DNA from: an uncultured Bacteroidales bacterium
GTDB lineage: Bacteria > Bacteroidota > Bacteroidia > Bacteroidales > UBA932
Direction: 5' to 3'
Length of the DNA: 11,092 nt
NCBI GenBank assembly: GCA_905235615.1
Contig: CAJOMB010000037.1
Coordinates: forward strand, 1 to 11,092
Below the pieces are notes generated by a model, which saw nothing but the letters and a program-made list of their open reading frames with translations, was not told the origin of the DNA and searched no databases. How positions within the stretch are numbered: the first letter of the stretch is position 1; each line of letters begins with the position of its first letter. Below, in pieces: positions 1 to 6,080 of this stretch. A program made the position numbers and the translations under genes.

Positions 1-66
1 AACCGCGAAATCACGCTACGCGCCGACGCCAACCTCTGCGGCATATCACCCGCGTCATTTTGGTGA
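1..66 (+). CDS. 3' end of a possible papain-like (C1A) protease, partial
   Basis: Frame 1 is open from the window edge to a TGA at 64-66 and encodes 21 residues. They contain CGI followed by ASFW, with a REITLR segment before them. Many C1A papain-family proteases end with a similar pattern (a basic or hydrophobic strand, then CGI and a short AS-aromatic segment), which is the only reason for this call. No catalytic residue lies within the fragment. The stop is 17 nt from the end of the minus-strand toxin gene, so the two converge. With so few residues, a different family or a chance open frame remains possible. Confidence 0.35.
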   Translation, partial: NREITLRADANLCGISPASFW

Positions 67-83
67 ACGAGCCAAGGATTGAA

Positions 84-407
84 CTAGGTGTTCCAGCCGG
101 GCGCAAACACGGCGTCGGTATCGCGATGTGAGTAAAGGATTCTGCCGACGGAAACCATTTCGTCCTTTGCGACGTAATAGACGCAGTAGTTTCCGACATC
201 CATTACACGAACGCCTTGCGAAGCAAGGGGTTCGCGCGGATAGGGGCGGATTCTGTTTGGCATTTTGTCAAGGGTGGCAATTTCAGAGAGGATTCGTCGA
301 AGCACATTTCTTGCGTCTTCTGGTGACCTCAATTCAAATGCAATGTAAGCGTAGATGTCGCGCAAGTCTTGATATGCGGCATCTGCGATTTCGATATTCC
401 AGCTCAC
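84..407 (-). CDS. RelE/ParE superfamily toxin, type II toxin-antitoxin system
   Basis: This 107-residue protein has the length and pattern of RelE/ParE toxins: an N-terminal strand (WNIEIADAA), two helices rich in charged residues (about 11-47), a basic PNRIRPYPREP turn (50-60), a strand pair around GVRVMDVGNYCVYYV (65-79), and the C-terminal VGRILYSHRD motif (87-96). RelE relatives cleave ribosome-bound mRNA, while ParE relatives poison gyrase. The visible residues do not decide between them, although several arginines (52, 54, 58, 67, 89) would suit RNA binding. The start is GTG at 405-407, overlapping the TGA of the antitoxin remnant (404-406), which is the usual coupling in antitoxin-toxin operons. 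The frame is complete, but its antitoxin is truncated, so it may be unexpressed, inactive or neutralised in trans. No promoter was seen upstream of it. Confidence 0.85.
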   Translation of the reverse strand: MSWNIEIADAAYQDLRDIYAYIAFELRSPEDARNVLRRILSEIATLDKMPNRIRPYPREPLASQGVRVMDVGNYCVYYVAKDEMVSVGRILYSHRDTDAVFAPGWNT

Positions 408-520
408 AATCCAAACTCCCGCACAAGATCGGAGTGTGCTTGCGTAAAAGGACGTTTGCGTCCTGCCGCAATGTCATCAAATCCCTTGGTGACTTCCGCA
501 TCAAGTTGCGTGTCAGTCAA
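404..520 (-). pseudogene. RelB/DinJ-type antitoxin remnant, C-terminal part only
   Basis: On the minus strand, a frame ending in TGA at 404-406 encodes about 38 residues including TQLDAEVTKGFDDIAAGR and ending in VREFGL. This resembles the C-terminal toxin-binding tail of RelB-type antitoxins, which normally run about 80-100 residues with an N-terminal ribbon-helix-helix DNA-binding domain. That domain is missing. No ATG lies in frame; the only start-like codon is TTG at 518-520, and an in-frame TAA stands upstream at about 568-570. The stop overlaps the toxin GTG start, so gene order and coupling are preserved. It is most likely a truncated relic, although a very short antitoxin starting at TTG cannot be excluded. 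Confidence 0.6.
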
Positions 521-543
521 AAAGCGAGGGTGGCCATGGGTTT

Positions 544-559
544 GGGGGCCTCCACCCCC
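544..559. repeat. G5/C5 inverted repeat at the toxin-ygiQ junction
   Basis: Five G (544-548) and five C (555-559) can pair around a 6-nt loop. The element sits between the antitoxin remnant and the point where YgiQ homology begins (about 563), so it may mark the boundary of the inserted or rearranged segment. It is short and may be coincidental. Confidence 0.3.
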
Positions 560-1666
560 TTCGGCACTTTAATTTTACACTCATTCGAGGAGTGCCAGAA
601 GGACAAGCGGGCGTTTGCGGAGAACTTCCACTGGATAGAGACGCATGCGAACATGATGCACCCCGATACCATCATAGAACCCGTCGGGGAGGGGTATGTG
701 CAGATTAATCCGCCGTTTCCGCCGGCCACCACCGAAGAGATGGATTCTTTCTGGGACCTGCCGTTCACCAAACTGCCGCATCCGCGGTACAAAGGAAAGC
801 GCATTCCGGCCTACGACATGATCAAGTTCTCCGTGAACACCCACCGCGGGTGCTTCGGCGGCTGCAACTTCTGCACCATCGCCGCCCATCAGGGCAAGTT
901 CATCCAGAGCCGGAGCCAGAAATCCATCCTCAGGGAAGTATCGGCCCTGAACGATTTGCCGGACTTTGCCGGGAATATCTCCGACGTGGGCGCCCCCACG
1001 GCCAACATGTACGGGATGCACGGGAAGAAGCCGGAACTCTGCGACCAATGCAGGCGCCGCAGCTGCCTCTTCCCCAAGCGCTGCCCCAATCTGGATTGCG
1101 ACCATACCCGTCTGATGGAGCTTTACAAGCGCATAGACGCCACCAAGGGCATCCGGCACAGCTACATCGGCAGCGGCATCCGCTACGACCTCTTCCTCAC
1201 GGAAGACGGCTTCGTGGACCCAAGCTCCAAGCCTTACCTCAAAACTCTGGTGCTGGACCATACCTCCGGCCGGCTCAAAGTGGCCCCTGAGCACACGGAA
1301 GACCACGTGCTCCAGAAGATGGCCAAGCCCAGTTTCCGCCTCTTCGAGCACCTCAGGAAGGAGTTTGACAAGATTAACCGCGAGGCCGGCACCCATGTGG
1401 AGCTGGTCCCGTACTTCATTTCCTCCCACCCCGGCTGCACCATGAAGGACATGGAGCGTCTGGCCCATCACCCGGCCCTCAAGGGCATCTGGATGGACCA
1501 GGTGCAGGATTTCACCCCTACGCCCATGACCACCTCCTCCGTCATGTTCTATACCGGGCTGGATCCCAGGGACATGACACCGGTGTTCACGGAGCGCAAT
1601 CCGGAGAAGAAACAGCAGCAAAAATCATTTTTCTTCAAAAATTCTTCGAAAAAAAGTCAAAAGCCC

Positions 1667-1697
1667 TTGCAGAGTTCAAAACAAACCATTAATATTG
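1667..1697 (+). promoter_or_regulatory. Possible internal promoter for the small protein and ClC gene
   Basis: TTG at 1667-1669, a 20-nt spacer and TAATATTG at 1690-1697 match the Bacteroidota consensus (TTG-N19/21-TAnnTTTG) with one mismatch in the -7 element. It lies in the AT-rich, lysine-coding tail of the ygiQ remnant. Transcription would start near 1703, about 40 nt before the next start codon. Such a promoter would keep the downstream genes expressed although the front of ygiQ is missing. Confidence 0.35.
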
Positions 1698-1743
1698 CAC
1701 CGGAATTCAGCAAGAAAAAGAAATAAAACCCAAACCATACTTT

Positions 1744-2109
1744 ATGGCAGACAAGAAAAGACATGTAGTGAGCTATGAGAAGATGAATGCCCATCCGGAC
1801 CTGGCAGAGGCTTTCGCCCTCAAGTATCCCAAGGGCTTCAACGACTACCTGAACGATTTGGTCAAATACCCCAAGCCGGACGGCACCAGTTTCTATGCCG
1901 TCACGGTGGAGGTGCCGGATGCCATCTATCTGGTTAAAATCAACGTAAAGACGGACGACCTTGAAGACGTGGCCCGATGGCTGGAAGGCGAGGAAGATGC
2001 GGAGAATGAGGCCGTGGCCGGCGGCAGCGCCGATGCCTCCGACGCCAGCGGCGAAACCCTCCCGGACGACAACATCGCCCAGTACTCCTCCGGGTCAGAC
2101 GAAGAATAA
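1744..2109 (+). CDS. Small acidic conserved-looking protein of unknown function
   Basis: This 121-residue protein was not matched to a named family. Residues 1-80 look like a compact globular unit, with ALKYPKGFNDYLNDLVKYPKPDGTSFYAVTVE-like segments and alternating strands in TVEVPDAIYLVKINV. Residues 80-121 are a disordered acidic tail with 14 Asp or Glu in 41. It has no signal peptide, membrane segment or cysteine, so it is probably cytoplasmic. The ATG lies 17 nt after the ygiQ stop without a Shine-Dalgarno sequence, as is normal in this phylum. Its TAA is followed immediately by the ATG of the ClC gene, so the two are surely cotranscribed and perhaps translationally coupled. A role linked to the channel or to its former ygiQ neighbour can only be guessed from position. 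Confidence 0.8.
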   Translation: MADKKRHVVSYEKMNAHPDLAEAFALKYPKGFNDYLNDLVKYPKPDGTSFYAVTVEVPDAIYLVKINVKTDDLEDVARWLEGEEDAENEAVAGGSADASDASGETLPDDNIAQYSSGSDEE

Positions 2110-3888
2110 ATGGCCACCCGCGGCGGCATAAAACATTTCTGGGGCCCCGTGCGGGCCCTTTTACGTAACATCCCGGAAAGCAATGTCCTGCTGGGCCTGT
2201 CCATTGTAACCGGCATCCTCTGCGGGCTGGTCGCCGTCCTCCTCAAAATATCCATCCATGCTATTCAGGAAGGCCTGGCCGGGATTCTTCCGGGCCGATG
2301 GCCATATCTGGTGCTCCCCGGTGTGGGCATGCTCCTGAGCCTGCTGATTGTTCGCTACGTGATCAAGGACAATATCGGCCATGGCGTTACCAAGGTGCTG
2401 CAGGCCGTCTCCAAGAACGAATCCCGCATCAAGCGGCACAACTGCTGGAGCTCCCTCGTGACCAGCGCCCTCACCATCGGCTTCGGCGGATCGGTGGGTG
2501 CGGAGGCTCCCATCGTTTATACCGGCGCCGCCATCGGCTCCAATCTGGGCCGATACAGCGGCATGTCCTACCGGGGCATGACGCTCCTGCTGGGCTGCGG
2601 AGCCGCCGGAGCCGTGGCGGGCATCTTCAACGCCCCTCTGGCCGGCGTGCTCTTCACCCTGGAGATTCTCCTTTTCAACCTGAGCATGAGCGGAGTGCTG
2701 CCCTTGCTCCTCAGCTCCATATCGGCCACCTTGGTGAGTTACCTGATTCTGGAGAAACAGAGCCCCTTCGCCGCTTCCGTCACGCCCTTCTCCATGCAGA
2801 ATATTCCCTTCTACATGCTTCTGGGGGTGTTCTGCGGCTTGGCGGCCCTCTATTTCATCCGTACCACCCTGTCCATGGAAGACCGCCTGGGACGGATCAG
2901 AAATCCCTATGTGAAATGGTTCCTGTCGGCCGTGTCGCTGGGGCTGCTCATATTCCTCTTCCCGCCGCTGCACGGAGAGGGGTATAACTTCCTGGGGCCG
3001 CTGCTGAACGGAGCGCAGAACCTGGATTTCGGCGGAGATACGCCGCTTGCGTACTTCCTTCTGTGGAAGTGGTCCATTCCCCTGTTTTTCCTCATCGTGC
3101 TGCTCCTGAAGGTCTTTTCCATGACTTTCACCAATGCCGGCGGCGGCGTGGGCGGAACCTTCGGCCCTACGCTGTTTATGGGGGCCCTTGCCGGCTTTGT
3201 GGTGGCCTACTCGATCAATCTGCTCAAGCCCGGCCTGGTTCCGGTCTCCAATTTTGTGCTGGTGGGCATGGCGGGGCTCATGGCCGGCGTGATGCAGGCC
3301 CCCCTTACGGCCATCTTCCTCATTGCAGAGATTTCCGGCGGGTACGAGCTGCTGGTACCGCTCATCCTGACATCGTCCATCTCCTATGGCTTTACCCGCA
3401 TCTTCGAGAAATATTCCATCTATACCAAGCGCATTGCCGCTATCGGAGAACTCCTCACACACGACTCGGACCAGGCGGTGCTCACGCTCATGCATGCCTC
3501 CGACCTCATCGAGGAGGACTTCCGCACCGTCCGCATCGACGCCACGCTGGGAGAACTGGTGAATGCGGTGGAGCAGAGCGAGCGCAACATTTTCCCCGTC
3601 CTGGATTCCAAAGGCCGATTCCAGGGCTTCGTGACCCTCGCCAGCATCCGCAAGGATATGTTCAGCCCGGAGCTTTACCCGCAAAAGCATGTGTACAACT
3701 ACATGCAGACGGCTCCGGAGTATGTGTATGCGGATGAACCCATGGACTCCGTGATGCGCAAATTCGAGAAGACCGGGGCCTGGAACCTCCCCATGGTGGA
3801 TGAGGAGCGCAAATATTTGGGATTTCTGTCCAAGTCCAAGATATTCAATGCATACCGGGAGGAACTAAGGGGCTTCTCACAGGATTAA
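2110..3888 (+). CDS. ClC-family chloride channel/transporter with two CBS domains
   Basis: This 592-residue membrane protein moves chloride or a similar anion across the inner membrane. The ClC selectivity motifs are present: NIGHGV (88-93, equivalent to GSGIP), GSVGAEAP (127-134, equivalent to GREGP) with the gating glutamate at E132, FNAPLAGVLF (173-182), and GGTFGP (348-353, equivalent to GIFAP). The inner proton glutamate of the E. coli exchanger (E203) appears to be Ile186 here, next to a retained E185, which favours a channel or an uncoupled carrier. Residues 445-592 form a cytoplasmic CBS pair (about 457-516 and 526-585), a nucleotide-sensing module found on many ClC proteins. The start codon abuts the upstream stop (TAA then ATG), and a strong terminator follows the gene. 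Confidence 0.93.
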   Translation: MATRGGIKHFWGPVRALLRNIPESNVLLGLSIVTGILCGLVAVLLKISIHAIQEGLAGILPGRWPYLVLPGVGMLLSLLIVRYVIKDNIGHGVTKVLQAVSKNESRIKRHNCWSSLVTSALTIGFGGSVGAEAPIVYTGAAIGSNLGRYSGMSYRGMTLLLGCGAAGAVAGIFNAPLAGVLFTLEILLFNLSMSGVLPLLLSSISATLVSYLILEKQSPFAASVTPFSMQNIPFYMLLGVFCGLAALYFIRTTLSMEDRLGRIRNPYVKWFLSAVSLGLLIFLFPPLHGEGYNFLGPLLNGAQNLDFGGDTPLAYFLLWKWSIPLFFLIVLLLKVFSMTFTNAGGGVGGTFGPTLFMGALAGFVVAYSINLLKPGLVPVSNFVLVGMAGLMAGVMQAPLTAIFLIAEISGGYELLVPLILTSSISYGFTRIFEKYSIYTKRIAAIGELLTHDSDQAVLTLMHASDLIEEDFRTVRIDATLGELVNAVEQSERNIFPVLDSKGRFQGFVTLASIRKDMFSPELYPQKHVYNYMQTAPEYVYADEPMDSVMRKFEKTGAWNLPMVDEERKYLGFLSKSKIFNAYREELRGFSQD

Positions 3889-3922
3889 TAATCTGTCATT
3901 CAGATACTTAAAGTGAAATTTA

Positions 3923-3950
3923 AAAGGCGCAAATTTCTTTGCGCCTTTCT
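3923..3950. terminator. Bidirectional intrinsic terminator
   Basis: A perfect 11-bp stem (AAAGGCGCAAA, 3923-3933, with TTTGCGCCTTT, 3938-3948) closes a TTTC loop. T-rich sequence follows on the plus strand and also on the minus strand. It lies 34 nt after the ClC stop and serves the ClC transcript; it can also catch transcripts from the convergent pssA operon. Confidence 0.85.
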
Positions 3951-3969
3951 TGGAATCTGTCTATTTTTG
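3938..3969 (+). promoter_or_regulatory. Plus-strand promoter match in the convergent gap
   Basis: TTTG (3938-3941), a 20-nt spacer and TATTTTTG (3962-3969) fit the Bacteroidota promoter consensus exactly. The -33 element overlaps the descending arm of the terminator hairpin. No coding gene lies downstream on this strand before the end of pssA, so the promoter would serve a noncoding RNA. Predicted transcription start is about 3974-3976. Confidence 0.4.
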
Positions 3970-3974
3970 CCGTG

Positions 3975-4070
3975 CAGTGCTACTTGCGGGTTTTGATCGA
4001 TTGCCGTCAAAGTAGTGTGGTTCGTTCGGTGCCGGCCTTCTTACCCCTGAGGCGGGCACCGATTTTATTT
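3975..4070 (+). ncRNA. Candidate small RNA between convergent genes
   Basis: Downstream of a consensus promoter lie two stem-loops in tandem. The first pairs 3980-3989 with 4004-4015 (10 bp with single-base bulges at 4007 and 4009; 14-nt loop). The second pairs 4027-4037 with 4051-4061 (10 bp with one G-G mismatch; 13-nt loop) and is followed by ATTTTATTT, so it could act as an intrinsic terminator. The RNA would be about 95 nt, with its tail antisense to the last codons of pssA. No known RNA family is recognised and no open frame of note is present. The promoter and structure are seen directly; expression is inference. Confidence 0.4.
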
Positions 4071-4772
4071 CCGGAAAACGGCTACGACCAGATTCTCCAG
4101 GATATAAAGTATAAAAATCAGCAGTACGGCCAAGCTCCAGTTGAAACCGGCGATGAGCACAAAAAGGATGGCGGCCACCGACAGGCACAGGAACACGATT
4201 CGCTTGGCGTCCATGAGCTTGTGCCCCTTGGCCAGCTTCATCCCGAACATGGGAATCTCGCTCACTAAGAGCAGGCCCAGTACCACGGCCACGGCCGGCA
4301 GGAACCAGGGACTGCCCACCAGCGGATCCAGGGCCTCGGAATGCAGGGAGAAGTAGCATAGCGAGCCGCAAATCATGGCGGCGGTAGGTGTGGCCACGCC
4401 GATAAAGTCCGTCGTCTGGCGCTCGTCCACATTGAACTTGGCCAGCCTGAGGGCGCTCATCACGGCCAGGAACACCGGTATCACTTCCGTCCAGCTGTCC
4501 ACGCCCTTGAGCTGCATGGTGCCGATGAGCATCACCGCGGGAAGGACGCCGAAACTCACCATATCGGCTAAGGAATCCAACTCCTTGCCCATAGCGGAAT
4601 AAGCGTCCAGTTGACGGGCGGCATAGCCGTCGCAGAAGTCGAAAATGGAGGCGGCCAGCATGCAGATGAAGGCATAGTCCGGGCGGCCTTGCAAAGCAAA
4701 CACCACTCCTATGATGCCGGCGAGGGCATTCATGGAAGTGATGCAGTTGGGAATAAATTTCTTGATGGTCAT
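4065..4772 (-). CDS. pssA: CDP-diacylglycerol--serine O-phosphatidyltransferase
   Basis: This 235-residue integral membrane enzyme condenses CDP-diacylglycerol with serine to make phosphatidylserine, the precursor of phosphatidylethanolamine. The CDP-alcohol phosphotransferase motif is complete: D45, D48-G49, A52-R53, G62, D66 and D70 in FDFCDG, AARQ and GKELDSLAD. About six hydrophobic segments follow the family pattern, and SLADMVSFGVLPA after the motif is typical of PssA rather than PgsA. Its ATG directly follows the TAA of the upstream C1 peptidase, so it is the second gene of that operon. Phosphatidylserine decarboxylase, a frequent neighbour, is absent here. The last codons overlap the tail of a candidate antisense small RNA. 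Confidence 0.92.
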   Translation of the reverse strand: MTIKKFIPNCITSMNALAGIIGVVFALQGRPDYAFICMLAASIFDFCDGYAARQLDAYSAMGKELDSLADMVSFGVLPAVMLIGTMQLKGVDSWTEVIPVFLAVMSALRLAKFNVDERQTTDFIGVATPTAAMICGSLCYFSLHSEALDPLVGSPWFLPAVAVVLGLLLVSEIPMFGMKLAKGHKLMDAKRIVFLCLSVAAILFVLIAGFNWSLAVLLIFILYILENLVVAVFRK

Positions 4773-5966
4773 TTACTTGATGCCAATCTTTTTGAGGATT
4801 TCCTTGGGAACGGCCTTCTTGTTCACCACGATGTTGAGGGTCTTGCCCTTGGCGAATTCCTCGGACATGTACCAGATGCCCTTGTAGGCGCCGGTCTCTC
4901 CCCAGGAGTTCTTGATCATGTAGTACTTGGTGCCGTTCTGGTCCTTGGCGATGCCGTAGAGGTGCATACCGTGGTCGTCGGTGGACGTTTTCTCGTCGTA
5001 CATTTCCTGGCGGAGTTCCTGCGTTACCTTGATTTCCTTGACAGGGGCTTCGGCGGCGGGTTTTTCATCGGCCCTGCCCACCCAGCGCTCCTGGTCGGAG
5101 CCGGAGGTGGAGGCGGCGGTGTCAATGAGGATGCCCAGGCCGTTGCGGGTGAAACCGGCCTCGGAGACGTCTCCGCCCCAGGCCACGGTGTAACCTTCCT
5201 TTACGGCGTAGTCCATGATGGCCATGAACTCATCCAGAGGGACGTTCCAGGACGGGGTCCAGCGCCAGTTGTCCTCTACCTCCATGGCAAACTGGGTGTA
5301 GAAGGGATGATGCGTATAGGAGGTGAAGCCGATGTAGTCGTCCAGGTTCAGGCCCTGGGCGTCACGGTAGGTCTCGGGGGTATAAGTGACTCCGTTCACC
5401 ACAAAGGTTTCCGGAATCTTACCCATATAGGCGTCCAGGATGCCTTCCACGCCCTGGGGCCATACTTTGGTGAGCTTGCGGTTGGGGTTCTTCACCACGG
5501 CGTCCACATAGCCCTTGAGCACGGCGTCCAGTTCCGACTGTACGGGGAGGTCGTAGCCGTACTGCAGGCCGGAATAGGCCTTCTGGTCAATAAGGCCGTA
5601 GGTCTTGGCCACTTCTATGACGTCTCCGAAGTCCGAGCCGGCGGCGAAGTTGAGCTTGCCGTTCAGGCGGACGAACTTGATGGCGCGGTCATAGTATGCC
5701 TTGCGTACGACAAACATCTCGGAGTAGTCCGGATACAGGGCCTCATCCTTTATGCCTTTGGCCTTGATGGCCTCGCTCTCCAGGAAGGAAAGCATGCTGA
5801 AACACCAGCAGGTGCCGCTACGGTTCTGGTTCTTGACGGAGGTGACGGGATTTTCCTTCACCACGGTGAACGTGTAATTCTCCGGCTTTACGGGAGCGGG
5901 GCGGGACTGGGCGGCTGCGCTCAGTACCAGCGTGGCCCCAAGGGCCAATGCAACGATACGTCTCAT
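4773..5966 (-). CDS. Secreted C1 family cysteine peptidase, bleomycin hydrolase/PepC-like
   Basis: This 397-residue protein belongs to the papain superfamily, closest by motif to the aminopeptidase C/bleomycin hydrolase group. The oxyanion glutamine and catalytic cysteine are in NQNRSGTCWCFS (Q47, C53), the histidine in DDHGMHL (H332), and the asparagine in IKNSWGE (N353). An N-terminal signal peptide (basic MRR, hydrophobic core, AAA before Q20) predicts signal peptidase I cleavage and a periplasmic location, unlike cytoplasmic PepC. A charged Ala/Pro/Glu-rich insert lies at about 299-320. Expected activity is cleavage of peptides, perhaps as an aminopeptidase, but substrate and exopeptidase mode are unproven. 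It has its own promoter upstream and is followed without a gap by pssA. Confidence 0.9.
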   Translation of the reverse strand: MRRIVALALGATLVLSAAAQSRPAPVKPENYTFTVVKENPVTSVKNQNRSGTCWCFSMLSFLESEAIKAKGIKDEALYPDYSEMFVVRKAYYDRAIKFVRLNGKLNFAAGSDFGDVIEVAKTYGLIDQKAYSGLQYGYDLPVQSELDAVLKGYVDAVVKNPNRKLTKVWPQGVEGILDAYMGKIPETFVVNGVTYTPETYRDAQGLNLDDYIGFTSYTHHPFYTQFAMEVEDNWRWTPSWNVPLDEFMAIMDYAVKEGYTVAWGGDVSEAGFTRNGLGILIDTAASTSGSDQERWVGRADEKPAAEAPVKEIKVTQELRQEMYDEKTSTDDHGMHLYGIAKDQNGTKYYMIKNSWGETGAYKGIWYMSEEFAKGKTLNIVVNKKAVPKEILKKIGIK

Positions 5967-5982
5967 ATCCTAAGTTGTTTTA

Positions 5983-6014
5983 TTTACAAATGTAACCACA
6001 ATTCTTTACAAATG
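5983..6014. repeat. Two 10-bp direct repeats in the C1 peptidase promoter
   Basis: TTTACAAATG occurs at 5983-5992 and again at 6005-6014, with starts 22 bp apart, close to two helical turns. On the minus strand one copy overlaps the -7 box and the other lies just inside the -33 element. This could be a regulator site or a duplicated promoter fragment. Confidence 0.4.
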
Positions 6015-6017
6015 CAA
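5987..6017 (-). promoter_or_regulatory. Promoter of the C1 peptidase-pssA operon
   Basis: Read on the minus strand, TTG (6017-6015), a 20-nt spacer and TACATTTG (5994-5987) match the Bacteroidota consensus. Transcription would start near 5981, giving a leader of about 15 nt. Confidence 0.65.
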
Positions 6018-6044
6018 GTTGCGCGCGAAGGAGGGCCGGGGGAC

Positions 6045-6075
6045 TTGCAGGAATACGCAAAAAGTGCTATATTTG
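6045..6075 (+). promoter_or_regulatory. Promoter of the tex-GH97 operon, abutting the start codon
   Basis: TTG (6045-6047), a 20-nt spacer and TATATTTG (6068-6075) match the consensus. The tex ATG begins at 6081, five bases after the box, about where transcription should start. The mRNA is therefore predicted to be leaderless or nearly so. Confidence 0.65.
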
Positions 6076-6080
6076 AAACT

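Larger units (their letters stand above)
536..1726 (+). pseudogene. ygiQ: YgiQ/UPF0313 family radical SAM protein, N-terminally truncated
   Basis: From about 563 onward the plus strand encodes a clear YgiQ-family radical SAM protein. It has LHSFEEC (575-595), KGKRIPAYDMIKFSVNTHRG, the 4Fe-4S motif CFGGCNFC (Cys codons 851, 863, 872), a second cysteine cluster (CDQC, RRRSC, KRCPNLDC; about 1040-1100), YIGSGIRYDL, RLKVAPEHT, PYFISSHPGC and VQDFTPTPMT. Family members are usually over 600 residues with an N-terminal domain (PF08497 type) before the radical SAM core. Here only about 390 residues remain and roughly 200 or more are missing. The coordinates start at the first in-frame ATG (536-538), but residues before about 563 look unrelated. 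The tail after 1610 is lysine- and serine-rich. There is no internal stop or frameshift, so the loss is recent or the join is an assembly artefact. Enzyme activity without the N-domain is doubtful. Confidence 0.8.

Noticed and set aside
128..535. Plus-strand open frame continuous with the ygiQ remnant, giving an apparent 532-residue protein.
   Set aside because: It runs antisense through the toxin and antitoxin remnant and shows no YgiQ-like residues. The homologous part begins near 563.
581..1621. 346-codon minus-strand open frame opposite ygiQ.
   Set aside because: It mirrors the high-GC codon bias of the real gene and is His/Val/Gly-rich with no recognisable domain.
2161..3690. 509-codon minus-strand open frame opposite the ClC gene.
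   Set aside because: Shadow of a high-GC gene; it is highly charged, without motifs, and opposite a clear family member.
3891..3905. Small hairpin (ATCTG and CAGAT, 5-nt loop) just after the ClC stop.
   Set aside because: Five base pairs without a T-tract is within chance; the nearby 11-bp stem is the real terminator.
3939..4268. Plus-strand open frame across the convergent gap and the end of pssA.
   Set aside because: It runs through a terminator stem and antisense to pssA, with no family resemblance.
4611..6080. Plus-strand open frame upstream of and in frame with tex, giving an apparent 1199-residue protein.
   Set aside because: This part is antisense to pssA and the C1 peptidase. Tex homology and a promoter place the start at 6081.
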